Shown here in pieces: positions 36,188 to 45,682 of a stretch of DNA of 64,000 bases. The first letter of the stretch is position 1; every line of letters starts with the position of its first letter. The stretch covers positions 1-64,000 of the forward strand of contig NZ_JAJNAL010000026.1 in NCBI RefSeq assembly GCF_022271405.1. The letters are read 5' to 3'. The stretch is from Rhodopseudomonas infernalis (lineage in GTDB: Bacteria; Pseudomonadota; Alphaproteobacteria; Rhizobiales; Xanthobacteraceae). The translations under genes and the position numbers were made by a program. The notes beneath the pieces are model-generated. The model did not search any database, was not told the origin of the DNA, and worked only from the letters and a program-made list of their open reading frames with translations.

Positions 36188-38530
36188 GTGCCGAAAATCG
36201 CGTCCGTCATTGCCACCGAACTCGCCGTCCGTGAGGAACAGGTCCAGGCTGCCATCGATCTGCTCGACGGTGGGTCGACTGTCCCGTTCATCGCGCGCTA
36301 CCGCAAGGAAGCGACGGGCATGCTCGACGACACGCAGCTCCGCACGCTGGAGGAGCGGCTGACCTATCTGCGCGAAATGGACGCGCGCCGCATCGCCATC
36401 ATCGACAGCATCAAGGAACAGGGCAAGCTCACGCCCGAGATCGAGAAGGCGCTGCTCGCCGCCGACACCAAGGCGCGGCTCGAAGACATCTATCTGCCGT
36501 TCAAGGAAAAGCGTCGCACCAAGGCGCAGATCGCGCGCGAGTCGGGCCTGGAGCCCCTCGCCGATCTGTTGTTGCAGAACCCCGACAAGGACCCGCAGGC
36601 CGAGGCTGCGGCCTATGTGAAGACCGACGGCGAGCATCCGGTCGCCGACGTCAAGGCGGCATTGGAAGGCGCGCGCGCCATCCTGGTCGAGCGGTTCTCC
36701 GAACACGCCGACCTCACCGGCAGCCTGCGCGAGGCGATGTGGAGCCGCGGCCAGATCAAGGCGAGCGTGCGCGACGGCAAGAAAACCGAGGGCGCGAAAT
36801 TCGCCGACTATTTCGACTTCTCGGAGCCGTACGAGAAGCTGCCGTCGCATCGCATTCTGGCGCTGCTGCGCGGTGAGAAGGAAGAGATACTGTCGCTCGA
36901 TTTCGGCGACGGCGAAGATCCGGAGTCGAAGGAGCCGACCCAGTACGAGAATCGCATCGCCGCGACCTTCGGCATTTCGCGCAAGGGCCGGCCGGCAGAC
37001 GGCTATTTGTCGGACTGCGTCCGCTGGGCGTGGCGCACCCGGATCAAGACCGGGCTGGCGCTCGACGTCCGGATGCGGCTGTGGCAGCAGGCCGAAAAGG
37101 AAGCGGTGCGGGTGTTCGCGGCCAATCTGCGCGACCTGTTGCTCGCCGCCCCGGCCGGCGGCCGCGCCACGCTCGGGCTCGATCCCGGCTTCCGCACCGG
37201 CGTCAAGGTCGCGGTGATCGACCAGACCGGCAAATTCGTCGACCACACCACGATCTATCCGCACGAGCCGGCGCGGAAGTGGAACGAGAGCATGCTCGAA
37301 TTGGCGCAGCTCTGCGTCAAGCATCGCATCGAGCTGGTGGCGATCGGCAACGGCACCGCGTCGCGCGAGACCGAGAAGCTGGTCACCGACCTGATGAAGG
37401 CCAAGCCCGATCTCAAGCTCACCAAGGCGATCGTCTCCGAAGCCGGCGCGTCGGTGTACTCGGCGTCCGAGTTCGCCTCGAAGGAATTTCCCGATCTCGA
37501 TGTGTCGATCCGCGGCGCGGTGTCGATCGCGCGCCGGCTGCAGGATCCGCTTGGCGAACTCGTGAAGGTGCCGCCGCAGTCGATCGGCGTCGGGCAGTAT
37601 CAGCACGATCTCAATCAGTACACGCTGTCGCGTGCGCTCGATGCCACCGTGGAAGACTGCGTGAACGCCGTCGGCGTCGATCTCAACACCGCCTCGGCGC
37701 CGCTGCTGGCGCGGGTGTCCGGCATCGGCGAGACGCTGGCGCAGAACATCGTTGCGCATCGCGACGCCAACGGCCCCTTCCCGAGCCGCGCCAAGCTCAA
37801 GGAGGTGCCGCGGCTCGGCCCGAAGGCGTTCGAACAATGCGCCGGCTTCCTGCGCATCCGCGACGGCGAGAACCCGCTCGACGCCTCCGGCGTGCATCCG
37901 GAAGCCTACCCGATCGTCAAGAAGATCCTCGCCGCCACCAAGAGCGACATCAAGGCGCTGATCGGCCAGACCAAGGCGCTGCAAACGCTGCAGCCGGCCG
38001 CCTTCGCCGACGACAAATTCGGCATCCCGACCGTCACCGACATTATCAAAGAGCTCGACAAGCCCGGCCGCGATCCGCGTCCCGAGTTCAAAACCGCGAC
38101 CTTCCAGGAGGGCGTCGAAAAGATCACCGATCTCAAGCCCGGCATGATCCTGGAAGCGACCATCACCAACGTCGCCGCGTTCGGCGCCTTCGCCGATATC
38201 GGCGTGCATCAGGACGGCCTGATCCACATCTCGGCAATGTCGGAGCGGCGGATCAATGATCCGCGGGAGGTCGTCAAGCCGGGCCAGGTCGTCAAGGTCA
38301 AGGTGCTGGAAGTCGACGTGCCCCGCAAACGGATCGGCCTCACCTTGCGGATGTCCGACCCGATCCCGAAGCCGGGCGAGCGGAGGCAGTCGGGCGGCGG
38401 CGGCGGAGCCAGCGCCAAGCTGATCGACCGCCACCGGCCGCAAGCCGAACCCAGCAGCGGCGGCGGCGCCTTCGCCGCGGCGCTGGCGAAGGCGGCCGAG
38501 AGCAGCAAGAACCGCCAGAAGTCCAAATAG
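36188..38530 (+). CDS. tex: Tex-family RNA-binding transcriptional accessory protein
   Basis: A 780-residue protein, the normal length for Tex. Domains in order: N-terminal helical Tex domain (IASVIATELAVREEQVQAAIDLLDGGSTVPFIARYRKEATG), YqgF/RNase H-like fold (TLGLDPGFRTGVKVAVID, about 320-450), helix-hairpin-helix units (VNAVGVDLNTASAPLLARVSGIGETLAQNIV), and a C-terminal S1 RNA-binding domain (GMILEATITNVAAFGAFADIGVHQDGLIHIS), followed by a Gly-rich basic tail. It binds nucleic acids and influences transcription and stress tolerance. GTG at 36188 gives the standard MPKIAS start; the frame to 36143 adds an unrelated head. It stands alone. Confidence 0.92.
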   Translation: MPKIASVIATELAVREEQVQAAIDLLDGGSTVPFIARYRKEATGMLDDTQLRTLEERLTYLREMDARRIAIIDSIKEQGKLTPEIEKALLAADTKARLEDIYLPFKEKRRTKAQIARESGLEPLADLLLQNPDKDPQAEAAAYVKTDGEHPVADVKAALEGARAILVERFSEHADLTGSLREAMWSRGQIKASVRDGKKTEGAKFADYFDFSEPYEKLPSHRILALLRGEKEEILSLDFGDGEDPESKEPTQYENRIAATFGISRKGRPADGYLSDCVRWAWRTRIKTGLALDVRMRLWQQAEKEAVRVFAANLRDLLLAAPAGGRATLGLDPGFRTGVKVAVIDQTGKFVDHTTIYPHEPARKWNESMLELAQLCVKHRIELVAIGNGTASRETEKLVTDLMKAKPDLKLTKAIVSEAGASVYSASEFASKEFPDLDVSIRGAVSIARRLQDPLGELVKVPPQSIGVGQYQHDLNQYTLSRALDATVEDCVNAVGVDLNTASAPLLARVSGIGETLAQNIVAHRDANGPFPSRAKLKEVPRLGPKAFEQCAGFLRIRDGENPLDASGVHPEAYPIVKKILAATKSDIKALIGQTKALQTLQPAAFADDKFGIPTVTDIIKELDKPGRDPRPEFKTATFQEGVEKITDLKPGMILEATITNVAAFGAFADIGVHQDGLIHISAMSERRINDPREVVKPGQVVKVKVLEVDVPRKRIGLTLRMSDPIPKPGERRQSGGGGGASAKLIDRHRPQAEPSSGGGAFAAALAKAAESSKNRQKSK

Positions 38531-38549
38531 TCGAAAACTGCAAAGGAGC

Positions 38550-38571
38550 CGGTCTCGGACACCCGAGACCG
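38550..38571 (+). terminator. Hairpin downstream of tex
   Basis: CGGTCTCGG (38550-38558) pairs with CCGAGACCG (38563-38571) around an ACAC loop, 20 bases after the tex stop. There is no T run, so termination is likely but may need Rho. Confidence 0.5.
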
Positions 38572-38767
38572 ACTGCAGGCGCCGCAGCGTCATGCGGCGA
38601 CAGGATGTTTCGTCGCCGCGTGTGAGCGCTGGGACAATCTTGCGCTGCGGTGTGTTGAGTGATGCACACGCTGGATGGACGGCGCTGCAGGCGGCCCACG
38701 ACGCCAACTGGCGTCGCGCCGCGAGTTTCGCTAAGGTCGCGGCGGAATTCGATTAGCAGCGGGATTC

Positions 38768-39415
38768 ATGTCATCAGCGCCCGGCCCCCTCGTCGTCATT
38801 GTCGATGACGATGCCGACATCCGAGAAGCTCTGGCCGGCTTATTCCTGTCGCTGGGGATCAGGGTTGCGTTGTTTTCGTCCGCACAGCAGCTTTTGACCA
38901 CCGGCGTGCCGGCCGATGCTAACTGCATGGTGCTCGACGTGCGCCTGCCCGGCACCAGCGGGCTCGACCTCCAGGACATTCTGGTCCGACTCAACGTCCG
39001 CATCCCGATCATCTTCATGACCGGCTATGGGGATGTGCCGATGACGGTCCGCGGCATGAAGGCCGGAGCCGTCGATTTCCTCACCAAACCGTTCCGCGAT
39101 CAGGAGATGCTCGACGCCGTCGCAGCGGCGATCGAACTCGATCACAAACGCCGGGAAGCCGATGGCCGGCGCGACGAGATCCTTCAGCGCCACCGCGCCT
39201 TGACGCCGCGTGAAAAGCAGATCTTCGAGATGGTCGCGGCGGGCTCGATGAACAAGAACGTCGCCGCGGATCTCGGCCTGAGTGAGATCACGGTCAAGAT
39301 TCACCGCGGCCGCGTGATGAAGAAGATGGGAGCGCGTTCGCTCGCCGATCTGGTCCGCATGGCTGAGCTGATCGGCCCGAGGTCGGATGGACCGGACGTA
39401 ATGGACCGAACGTAA
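38768..39415 (+). CDS. FixJ/NarL-type response regulator
   Basis: A 215-residue two-domain regulator: receiver at about 8-120 with DDD acidic pocket (VIVDDDADIRE), phosphoacceptor Asp57 (MVLDVRLPG), Thr in FMTGYGD and Lys in FLTKPF, then a LuxR-type DNA-binding domain (LTPREKQIFEMVAAGSMNKNVAADLGLSEITVKIHRGRVMKKMGARSLADLVRM). This FixJ-like layout is common in Bradyrhizobiaceae. Its neighbour 70 bases downstream is a receiver remnant followed by a very large histidine kinase, which is its probable partner (inference from position). Target genes are not evident. Confidence 0.88.
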   Translation: MSSAPGPLVVIVDDDADIREALAGLFLSLGIRVALFSSAQQLLTTGVPADANCMVLDVRLPGTSGLDLQDILVRLNVRIPIIFMTGYGDVPMTVRGMKAGAVDFLTKPFRDQEMLDAVAAAIELDHKRREADGRRDEILQRHRALTPREKQIFEMVAAGSMNKNVAADLGLSEITVKIHRGRVMKKMGARSLADLVRMAELIGPRSDGPDVMDRT

Positions 39416-39485
39416 AACCATCGTATGACTTATAAGCGCGTCCGTACTATCCCAGGGTTAAGGGCTGTCGGATCGCTCCTTGAGG

Positions 39486-39671
39486 ATGGCAGACTTGACC
39501 ATCGGCAAGATCATAGCGGTGATCGATGACGACGCGAACGTCCCGATCGCAATCGGGGCACGCGGCGAAGATTGTGGTGCACTGCGATCCCCAGCCAAGC
39601 CGTTCCATGCGCAAACGCCGATCGGCCGAATTGATCGGCTGATGACGACGTCCCGCGGTGGCGCAGGCTGA
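39486..39671 (+). pseudogene. Receiver domain remnant with internal deletion, coupled to the kinase gene
   Basis: A 61-codon frame that joins the first ~20 residues of a CheY-like receiver (KIIAVIDDDANVPIAIG, with the acidic pocket) to its last ~25 (SPAKPFHAQTPIGRIDRLM, with the switch Lys and final helix). The ~60 residues that should hold the phosphoacceptor Asp and the Thr switch are missing, so it cannot act as a receiver. Its TGA overlaps the ATG of the kinase gene (TGATG at 39669-39673), so it may still be translated to help the kinase start. Whether the short product does anything is unknown. Confidence 0.7.
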
Positions 39672-42600
39672 TGGACCTCCCCCGCCGCCACGACGGATTG
39701 CCGCTGCTCCGCGAGATCGACGCGCCACTCCACTTCGTCTTCCACAGCGGCGACTATTCGGTCTATCGGACGCAGGACGGCACGAGCCCAGCCGCGCTGC
39801 TGCTGATTGCGGACTCCGGTGATCCGTCCGTCGCGCAAAAGACCGCACATGAATTCGCTGCGACCCGCGACCTCGATCCCGGGCTGGTCATCCGACCGCG
39901 TGAACTCGTACTGGCGCAAGGCCGCGTCGCTCTCCTGATCGACGATATCGAGGCGCGCCCGCTGTCCGAATTGCTCGACGCGCCGCACGACATCGCCCGC
40001 TTTCTGCGCCGCGCGATCGGGCTTGCGCACGCGCTCAGCTACGTTCATGTCCACGGCCTGATCCATCGCAATCTGCGGCCGGATACAATCTGGATCAACG
40101 ACGCCGACCATGTCTGGCTGACCGGGCTTGCAGGAGCCTCGCGATTTCATCGCGAGCGCCCGGATCTGGCGATTCACGAGTCCCTGGTGGGATCGCCGAC
40201 CTACATGTCGCCGGAGCAAACCGGCCGCGTGAACCGCTCGATCGACGCGCGCAGCGATCTCTATGTTCTCGGCATCATCCTGTATCAGATGATCGCCTCG
40301 GGAGCTCTGCCGTTCCTTGCGACCAGTCCGACGCAATGGATCCATTACCACATCGCCCGTACGCCCAATCCGCTGCCCTGGGCGCGGCCCGAGACGGCGG
40401 TGATCGAGCAACTGATCTTCCGGCTGCTGTCGAAATCAGCGGACGACCGTTATTTCACGGCGGCCAGCGTCGAGCGCGATCTGCGCTCCTGTCTGGAGGC
40501 CTTTGAAACGCACGGCACCACAGCCGGCGTGCGCCTCACCGCGCAGGACGCCTGCGGCGTCATCCGCATGAGCGAAAAGCTCTACGGCCGTGATGCCGAG
40601 ATCAACCAGATCCTGTCCGCGTATCACCGTGTGGCGTCCACCGGCGCGACTGAATGGATTTTGATCTCTGGCTATTCCGGAGCAGGCAAATCCTCGGTCG
40701 TTAACGAACTACGCAAGACGCTGACGCCGACTAATGGCTGGTTCATCTCCGGCAAGTTCGATCAGTACAATCGCGACATCCCGTTCGCCACGCTGGCGCA
40801 GGCGTTCCAGTCCCTGGTGCGACAGATCCTCGGGCAGAGCGAAGCCGATCTGGCGCGCTGGCGGAAGAGGCTGTGCGACGCGCTCGGCCCCCACGGCGAA
40901 CTGGTCGTCAACCTCGTTCCCGAGCTCGAGTTGCTGATCGGATCTCAGCCGCCCGTTCCAGATCTGCCGCCGCAAGAAAGCCGCGGCCGGTTTCAGGCTG
41001 TGCTCGGCCGCTTCCTTGGCGCCCTCGCGCAACCGGATCACCCGCTCGTTCTGTTTCTCGACGACCTGCAATGGTTCGACACCGCCACATCCGAATTCCT
41101 GATCCGACTCGCGCGCGAAGCCGAGATCACCTACCTGCTGACGATCTGCGCCTATCGCAGCAACGAAGTCGACAACTCGCATCCGCTAGCCGAGGCGCTC
41201 GCCGACATCCGTCGGACAGCCCCGCATCTCGACGAGATCCGGCTTCAGCCGCTCTCTCTGGAAAATATCACGAGTCTGATCGCCGACGTGCTGCGCAGCC
41301 TCGCGGAACGCGTTGCACCGCTGGCCGCCATGATCCATCACAAGACCGGCGGGAATCCGTTCTTTGCCATTCATTTCTTTTCATCTCTGGTGCACGAGCA
41401 GTTGCTCACCTTCGACGAGGTCCGGCACGAATGGACTTGGGACGTCGAACTGATCGAGGCCAAGGGCTACACCGATAACGTTGTCGACCTGATGGCGCGG
41501 CGCCTGGACAAGCTGCCGCCGATCTCGCTGAAGATCGCGAAGATGTTCTCGTGCCTCGGCATGTACGCCAGCGCGGAGACGCTCAGTGAGCTCTGCGAAT
41601 TGTCGGAGACGGAGGTCCACAGCGGCCTGCGGGATCTGGTGGCATTTGAACTGGTGCTGCGCACCGGCTCCGACTATCGGTTCGTGCACGACCGTGTCCG
41701 CGAGGCCGCGTACCGGCTGATCCCGGCCGCCGAACTGGCGTCACAGCATCTGTTTATCGCCCGCCACCTGGCAGCGACCGCCGGCCCCGCCCCGCCGTCC
41801 GATCTGCTGTTTCAAATCGTCAATCACTACAACTCCGGAGCGTCGTTGGTCTCCTCGCTGGCCGAGCGATTGACAATGGCGACCTATAATTTCGAAGCCG
41901 GCTGCGCCGCGCGGAAGGCCATCGCTCACCAGTCCGCCTTGATCTATCTGAAGGCGGCACGATCGCGGCTGACTACGCAGGAATGGCACGGCCAACGCGA
42001 CCTCGCGTTCCAGATCGAATACCAACTCGCGGAATGCGAGTTCCTGACCGGCCGCCTGCCCGCTGCCGAGGCGCGGCTACTGAACCTGCGAGCCGACATC
42101 CCGAACGAGACCGACAAGGCCGCAGTGGTGGCGCTGCAGATCACGCTCTACACCGCGATGGACCGGAGCTGCGATGCGGTGCAGAGCTGTCTCGCCTATC
42201 TGGCAGAGGTCGGCATCGCCTGGCGGATCAAACCGACGGCCGACGACGCGCGCACCGAGTATCAACGATTGGCGCGGCGGCTCGACGGCATTTCGCTCGG
42301 AGCCATCCTGAATCTTCCGCGCGCCGACGATCCCAAACACTGCGCCATGCTCGGCGTGATGACGGCATCGCTGGCGCCGACTTTCTTCACCGATCTCAAT
42401 CTGGTCTGTCTGATCCTGTGTCGGATGGCCAATCTCAGCCTGCAACACGGCAATAGCGACGCCTCCGCGCTGGCCTACGCATATCTCGGGATGGTGGCGG
42501 GACCGACGTTCGGAGATTATCGCGCCTCTCTCAGCTTCGGCGATCTGGGACTTCGCCTGGTCGAAGCGCATGGTCTCGACAAGTACAAGGCCCGCGTGCA

Positions 42601-44806
42601 CCTGACCTATGGCGCGCACGTCCTGCCCTGGGCGAGGCCGCTGGCCGACGCGCAAACCTATCTCCGCCGGGCGTTCGACGAAGCCAACGAGACCGGCGAC
42701 GTCACCTACCAGGGCTTCTCGTCTTGCACGCTGATCACCAACCGGCTCGACGCGGGCGACCTGCTCGAGGAGATCGAGCCGGAAGCGGATGCACGTCTGC
42801 AACTGATGCAACGCGCGCAGTTCGGTCTGATCGTTCACATCATGACCACCCAGCGTCAGCTCGCGCGCATGCTCCAGGGCCGGACCGAGGGGATCGGCTC
42901 GCTGAACGACGGCGGCTTCGATGAAACCGCTTTCGAGCAACAGCTCGCGGCCAATCGCAGCCTCGACATCGCGTCGTGCTGGTTTCAGATCAGGAAGATG
43001 CAGGCCCGCTATTTCGCCGGAAGTTACGCCGAGGCCTATCAGGCGCTGCAGGTCGCGACGCCGATGTTGTGGACGACATTCGGCCATTTCGAGCTGGTCG
43101 TCTTTCATTTTTACGGCGGTCTCGTTCAGGCCGCCTATTACGACTCCGCGCCGGCGGATTTGCGCGAAACTCTGTTGACCGGCCTGATCGCCTCGCATCG
43201 CCAGATGTCGACCTGGGAGTCGTACTGCCACGAGAACTACCAGAGCCGAACGGCGCTGCTCGCCGCCGAGATCGCGCGGATTCAGAACCGGCCGTTCGAG
43301 GCGCTGCGTCTGCACGAACAGGCGATCAAATCGTCACGCCGGCATCGTTTCGTCCATATCGAAGCGATCGCGCACGAAACCGCCGCCCGCCTCTATCGGC
43401 AGCAGGGCCTGCAGACCGGATACGAAACACATCTGGCGCGAGCCCGGGATTGCTATCACCGCTGGGGAGCAGCCGGAAAGGTGAACCAGATCGAACGGCT
43501 GCACCCGGGTCTCGGACTCGACATGCTCACGGCCCCGCACATGCCGCCGGAGCTCGCCGACAGTTTCGACCTCTCGACCGTGGTCAGGACCTACGAAGCG
43601 GTCGTCAACGAACCCGGCGTGTCCCGGCTGATGGAAACGCTGATGTCGCTGGTGATCGAGCACGCCGGCGCTCAGCGTGGCTTGATGATCATCCCGCGTG
43701 GTGACGAACTGACGGTGCGGGCGGAAGCGCGCACCGGCCAGGACGGCATCCACGTTGTGCTGCGGGACGACTTGGTCTCGCCGCTGGAGCTGCCGATCGC
43801 CATCGTCAACCTCGTCGCGCGTACGGGAGACCCCATCACGCTGAATGACGCGCGAACCGACGGTCCGTTCGTCGACGATCCCTATATCTCTGCCACGCAG
43901 TGCCGATCGATCCTGTGCCTGCCGCTGGTAAAGCGCACCAAGCTGGTCGGCATCATCTTCCTCGAGAACGATCTGGCCGCCGGAGTGTTCACCCCGGCGA
44001 AGCTCTCCATCCTCAAGCTGCTCGCCTCCCAGGCGGCGATGTCGTTGCGCAACGCGCTGCTCGAGGAGAAGGACGAGTTGGTGGAGGCACTGCAGAAGTC
44101 GCAATCCGAACTGATGCGAATGTCGCGGCTGACCGCGATCGGCGAGCTGGTGGTGTCGATCGCGCATGAAATCAATCAGCCACTTACCGCGATCATCACC
44201 AACGCCGAAGTTTGCGTGCGCTGGCTGAACAATGAGAAGCCTTCCACCGAGGAGGCCAAGAGCGCGGCCCGCCGGGTGATCGAGAACGGCCGGCGCGCCG
44301 CCGACGTGGTCCAGACCATCCGCGGTCTTGCAATCAAATCACCGCCCAAGATGTCGCCGGTCGACGTCAGCGACGTCGCGGTGGAGATGCTGTCGATCAT
44401 TCAGAGCGAGCTTCGCCAACACGCCGTGCACCTCGACACCGATTTCACCGAGGAAGCCAGCGTCGTTCAGGGCAACAAGGTGCAGTTGCAGCAGGTGCTG
44501 CTCAATCTCACCATGAACGCGATCGAGTCGACGGCTGCGATCGAAGGACGCCGAACGTTGCACGTCGCGACCCGCGTCGACAACGGCACCTTTGTGGTCA
44601 GTGTCACCGACAACGGCCTCGGCTTCGACGAGAACCGCATCGACCAGCTGTTCGATGCCCTGGTAACGACCAAGCCGCACGGCATGGGCATGGGCCTGTC
44701 GATCAGCAAGTCGATCGTCGAGGCGCATGGCGGACGACTGTGGGCGACCTCGGTCAAGCCACGGGGCGCGGCATTTCATTTCTCACTGCCGCGTCTGACG
44801 TCCTGA
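39671..44806 (+). CDS. Giant kinase-like/ATPase/GAF/histidine kinase signalling protein
   Basis: A 1711-residue cytoplasmic protein. Order: serine/threonine kinase-like domain (about 20-280), AAA-type ATPase (Walker A GYSGAGKSS near 335, Walker B LVLFLDDLQWFD), a ~700-residue helical TPR-like region, GAF domain (about 1315-1460, from LMETLMSLVIEHAGAQRGLMII), coiled coil, HisKA with His1499 (SIAHEINQPLTAI) and HATPase (NLTMNAIES, DNGLGF, GMGMGLSISKSIVEAHGG). The kinase-like domain has lost its key residues: HRN (132-134) instead of HRD, LTGLAGA instead of DFG, and no VAIK lysine, so it is a pseudokinase that may bind a ligand or partner. The ATPase and histidine kinase look intact. Probable partner: the FixJ-like regulator upstream. 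Confidence 0.9.
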   Translation: MDLPRRHDGLPLLREIDAPLHFVFHSGDYSVYRTQDGTSPAALLLIADSGDPSVAQKTAHEFAATRDLDPGLVIRPRELVLAQGRVALLIDDIEARPLSELLDAPHDIARFLRRAIGLAHALSYVHVHGLIHRNLRPDTIWINDADHVWLTGLAGASRFHRERPDLAIHESLVGSPTYMSPEQTGRVNRSIDARSDLYVLGIILYQMIASGALPFLATSPTQWIHYHIARTPNPLPWARPETAVIEQLIFRLLSKSADDRYFTAASVERDLRSCLEAFETHGTTAGVRLTAQDACGVIRMSEKLYGRDAEINQILSAYHRVASTGATEWILISGYSGAGKSSVVNELRKTLTPTNGWFISGKFDQYNRDIPFATLAQAFQSLVRQILGQSEADLARWRKRLCDALGPHGELVVNLVPELELLIGSQPPVPDLPPQESRGRFQAVLGRFLGALAQPDHPLVLFLDDLQWFDTATSEFLIRLAREAEITYLLTICAYRSNEVDNSHPLAEALADIRRTAPHLDEIRLQPLSLENITSLIADVLRSLAERVAPLAAMIHHKTGGNPFFAIHFFSSLVHEQLLTFDEVRHEWTWDVELIEAKGYTDNVVDLMARRLDKLPPISLKIAKMFSCLGMYASAETLSELCELSETEVHSGLRDLVAFELVLRTGSDYRFVHDRVREAAYRLIPAAELASQHLFIARHLAATAGPAPPSDLLFQIVNHYNSGASLVSSLAERLTMATYNFEAGCAARKAIAHQSALIYLKAARSRLTTQEWHGQRDLAFQIEYQLAECEFLTGRLPAAEARLLNLRADIPNETDKAAVVALQITLYTAMDRSCDAVQSCLAYLAEVGIAWRIKPTADDARTEYQRLARRLDGISLGAILNLPRADDPKHCAMLGVMTASLAPTFFTDLNLVCLILCRMANLSLQHGNSDASALAYAYLGMVAGPTFGDYRASLSFGDLGLRLVEAHGLDKYKARVHLTYGAHVLPWARPLADAQTYLRRAFDEANETGDVTYQGFSSCTLITNRLDAGDLLEEIEPEADARLQLMQRAQFGLIVHIMTTQRQLARMLQGRTEGIGSLNDGGFDETAFEQQLAANRSLDIASCWFQIRKMQARYFAGSYAEAYQALQVATPMLWTTFGHFELVVFHFYGGLVQAAYYDSAPADLRETLLTGLIASHRQMSTWESYCHENYQSRTALLAAEIARIQNRPFEALRLHEQAIKSSRRHRFVHIEAIAHETAARLYRQQGLQTGYETHLARARDCYHRWGAAGKVNQIERLHPGLGLDMLTAPHMPPELADSFDLSTVVRTYEAVVNEPGVSRLMETLMSLVIEHAGAQRGLMIIPRGDELTVRAEARTGQDGIHVVLRDDLVSPLELPIAIVNLVARTGDPITLNDARTDGPFVDDPYISATQCRSILCLPLVKRTKLVGIIFLENDLAAGVFTPAKLSILKLLASQAAMSLRNALLEEKDELVEALQKSQSELMRMSRLTAIGELVVSIAHEINQPLTAIITNAEVCVRWLNNEKPSTEEAKSAARRVIENGRRAADVVQTIRGLAIKSPPKMSPVDVSDVAVEMLSIIQSELRQHAVHLDTDFTEEASVVQGNKVQLQQVLLNLTMNAIESTAAIEGRRTLHVATRVDNGTFVVSVTDNGLGFDENRIDQLFDALVTTKPHGMGMGLSISKSIVEAHGGRLWATSVKPRGAAFHFSLPRLTS

Positions 44807-44916
44807 CGGCCCGAACGCGCGAAATCTTCAAGGCACCATGCGAACTGACAAGAGGCAGCGACCTGTTCGGCCTAAATCTTGCGGGAGATACGAAACCCGA
44901 ACAGGAGGCATCCCGC

Positions 44917-45624
44917 ATGGCCACACCCACACCGTCGTTACCCACGGTCGTGCTCGTTCACGGCGCCTGGGCCGATGGCTCGAGCTGGCGGCTCGTCATT
45001 CCTTATCTGCTCCAGAGCGGCATCGCGGTGGTCGCCGTGCAGAACCCGACGACATCGCTTGCCGCAGACGTCGAAGCGACGAAACTCGTGCTCGACGCGA
45101 TCGTTGGTCCGGTGGTGCTGGTCGGCCACAGCTGGGGCGGCGCGGTGATTACCCAGGCCGGCAACGATGCCAAGGTCAAAGCTTTGGTATTCGTGGCGGC
45201 GCTGCCGCCCAAGGCCGGCGAGTCGGTCGGCGATCTGGTCGGCTCACATCCGTCGCCGCCCGGCCTGAGCCAGATCGTCAAGGCGGGCCCCGGCCTGCTG
45301 AAGCTCAGCCCCGAAGGCTGGGTCAACGACGTGGCGCAGGACCTTCCCGAAGCCGACGCGCGCGTGCTCGCTGTGGTCCAGCCGCCGCTGCCGGAATCGA
45401 CGTTCGGCGACAAGATCACCGAGGCGGCCTGGGAGACGCGGCCGAACTGGTACATCGTCTCCGCAAACGATCGCGTCGTCAGCATCGAGCTGCAACGCGA
45501 GCTGGCGGCGCGCCTGAAGGCGACCACCAGCGAACTGGAAGCCAGCCATCTTTCAATCCTGTCACAGCCCCGAGCAGTCGCCGAGGTTATCATCTCGGCC
45601 GTCACCGCAGTATCAACCTCGTGA
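44917..45624 (+). CDS. Alpha/beta hydrolase
   Basis: A 235-residue alpha/beta hydrolase of the EstA/salicylate-esterase-like short type: oxyanion [13 protein letters not shown], nucleophile Ser72 in GHSWGGA, acid near SANDRVVS, and His in [10 protein letters not shown]. The substrate is unknown. AGGAGG at 44903-44908 supports the ATG at 44917, and the frame before it reads through the kinase's end. It is followed 58 bases later by a second, unrelated alpha/beta hydrolase on the same strand. The pair converges on the porin/amidohydrolase operon. Confidence 0.87.
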   Translation: MATPTPSLPTVVLVHGAWADGSSWRLVIPYLLQSGIAVVAVQNPTTSLAADVEATKLVLDAIVGPVVLVGHSWGGAVITQAGNDAKVKALVFVAALPPKAGESVGDLVGSHPSPPGLSQIVKAGPGLLKLSPEGWVNDVAQDLPEADARVLAVVQPPLPESTFGDKITEAAWETRPNWYIVSANDRVVSIELQRELAARLKATTSELEASHLSILSQPRAVAEVIISAVTAVSTS

Positions 45625-45682
45625 CCCGGCCTCGCTCGCACGGCCGACCACCCCTACCCGTATTCAACAAGGAGACCACCCG

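Noticed and set aside
36173-38707. Minus-strand 844-codon frame opposite tex
   Set aside because: Longer than tex itself but only because of GC-rich codon usage; its protein has no domains, whereas Tex is unmistakable.
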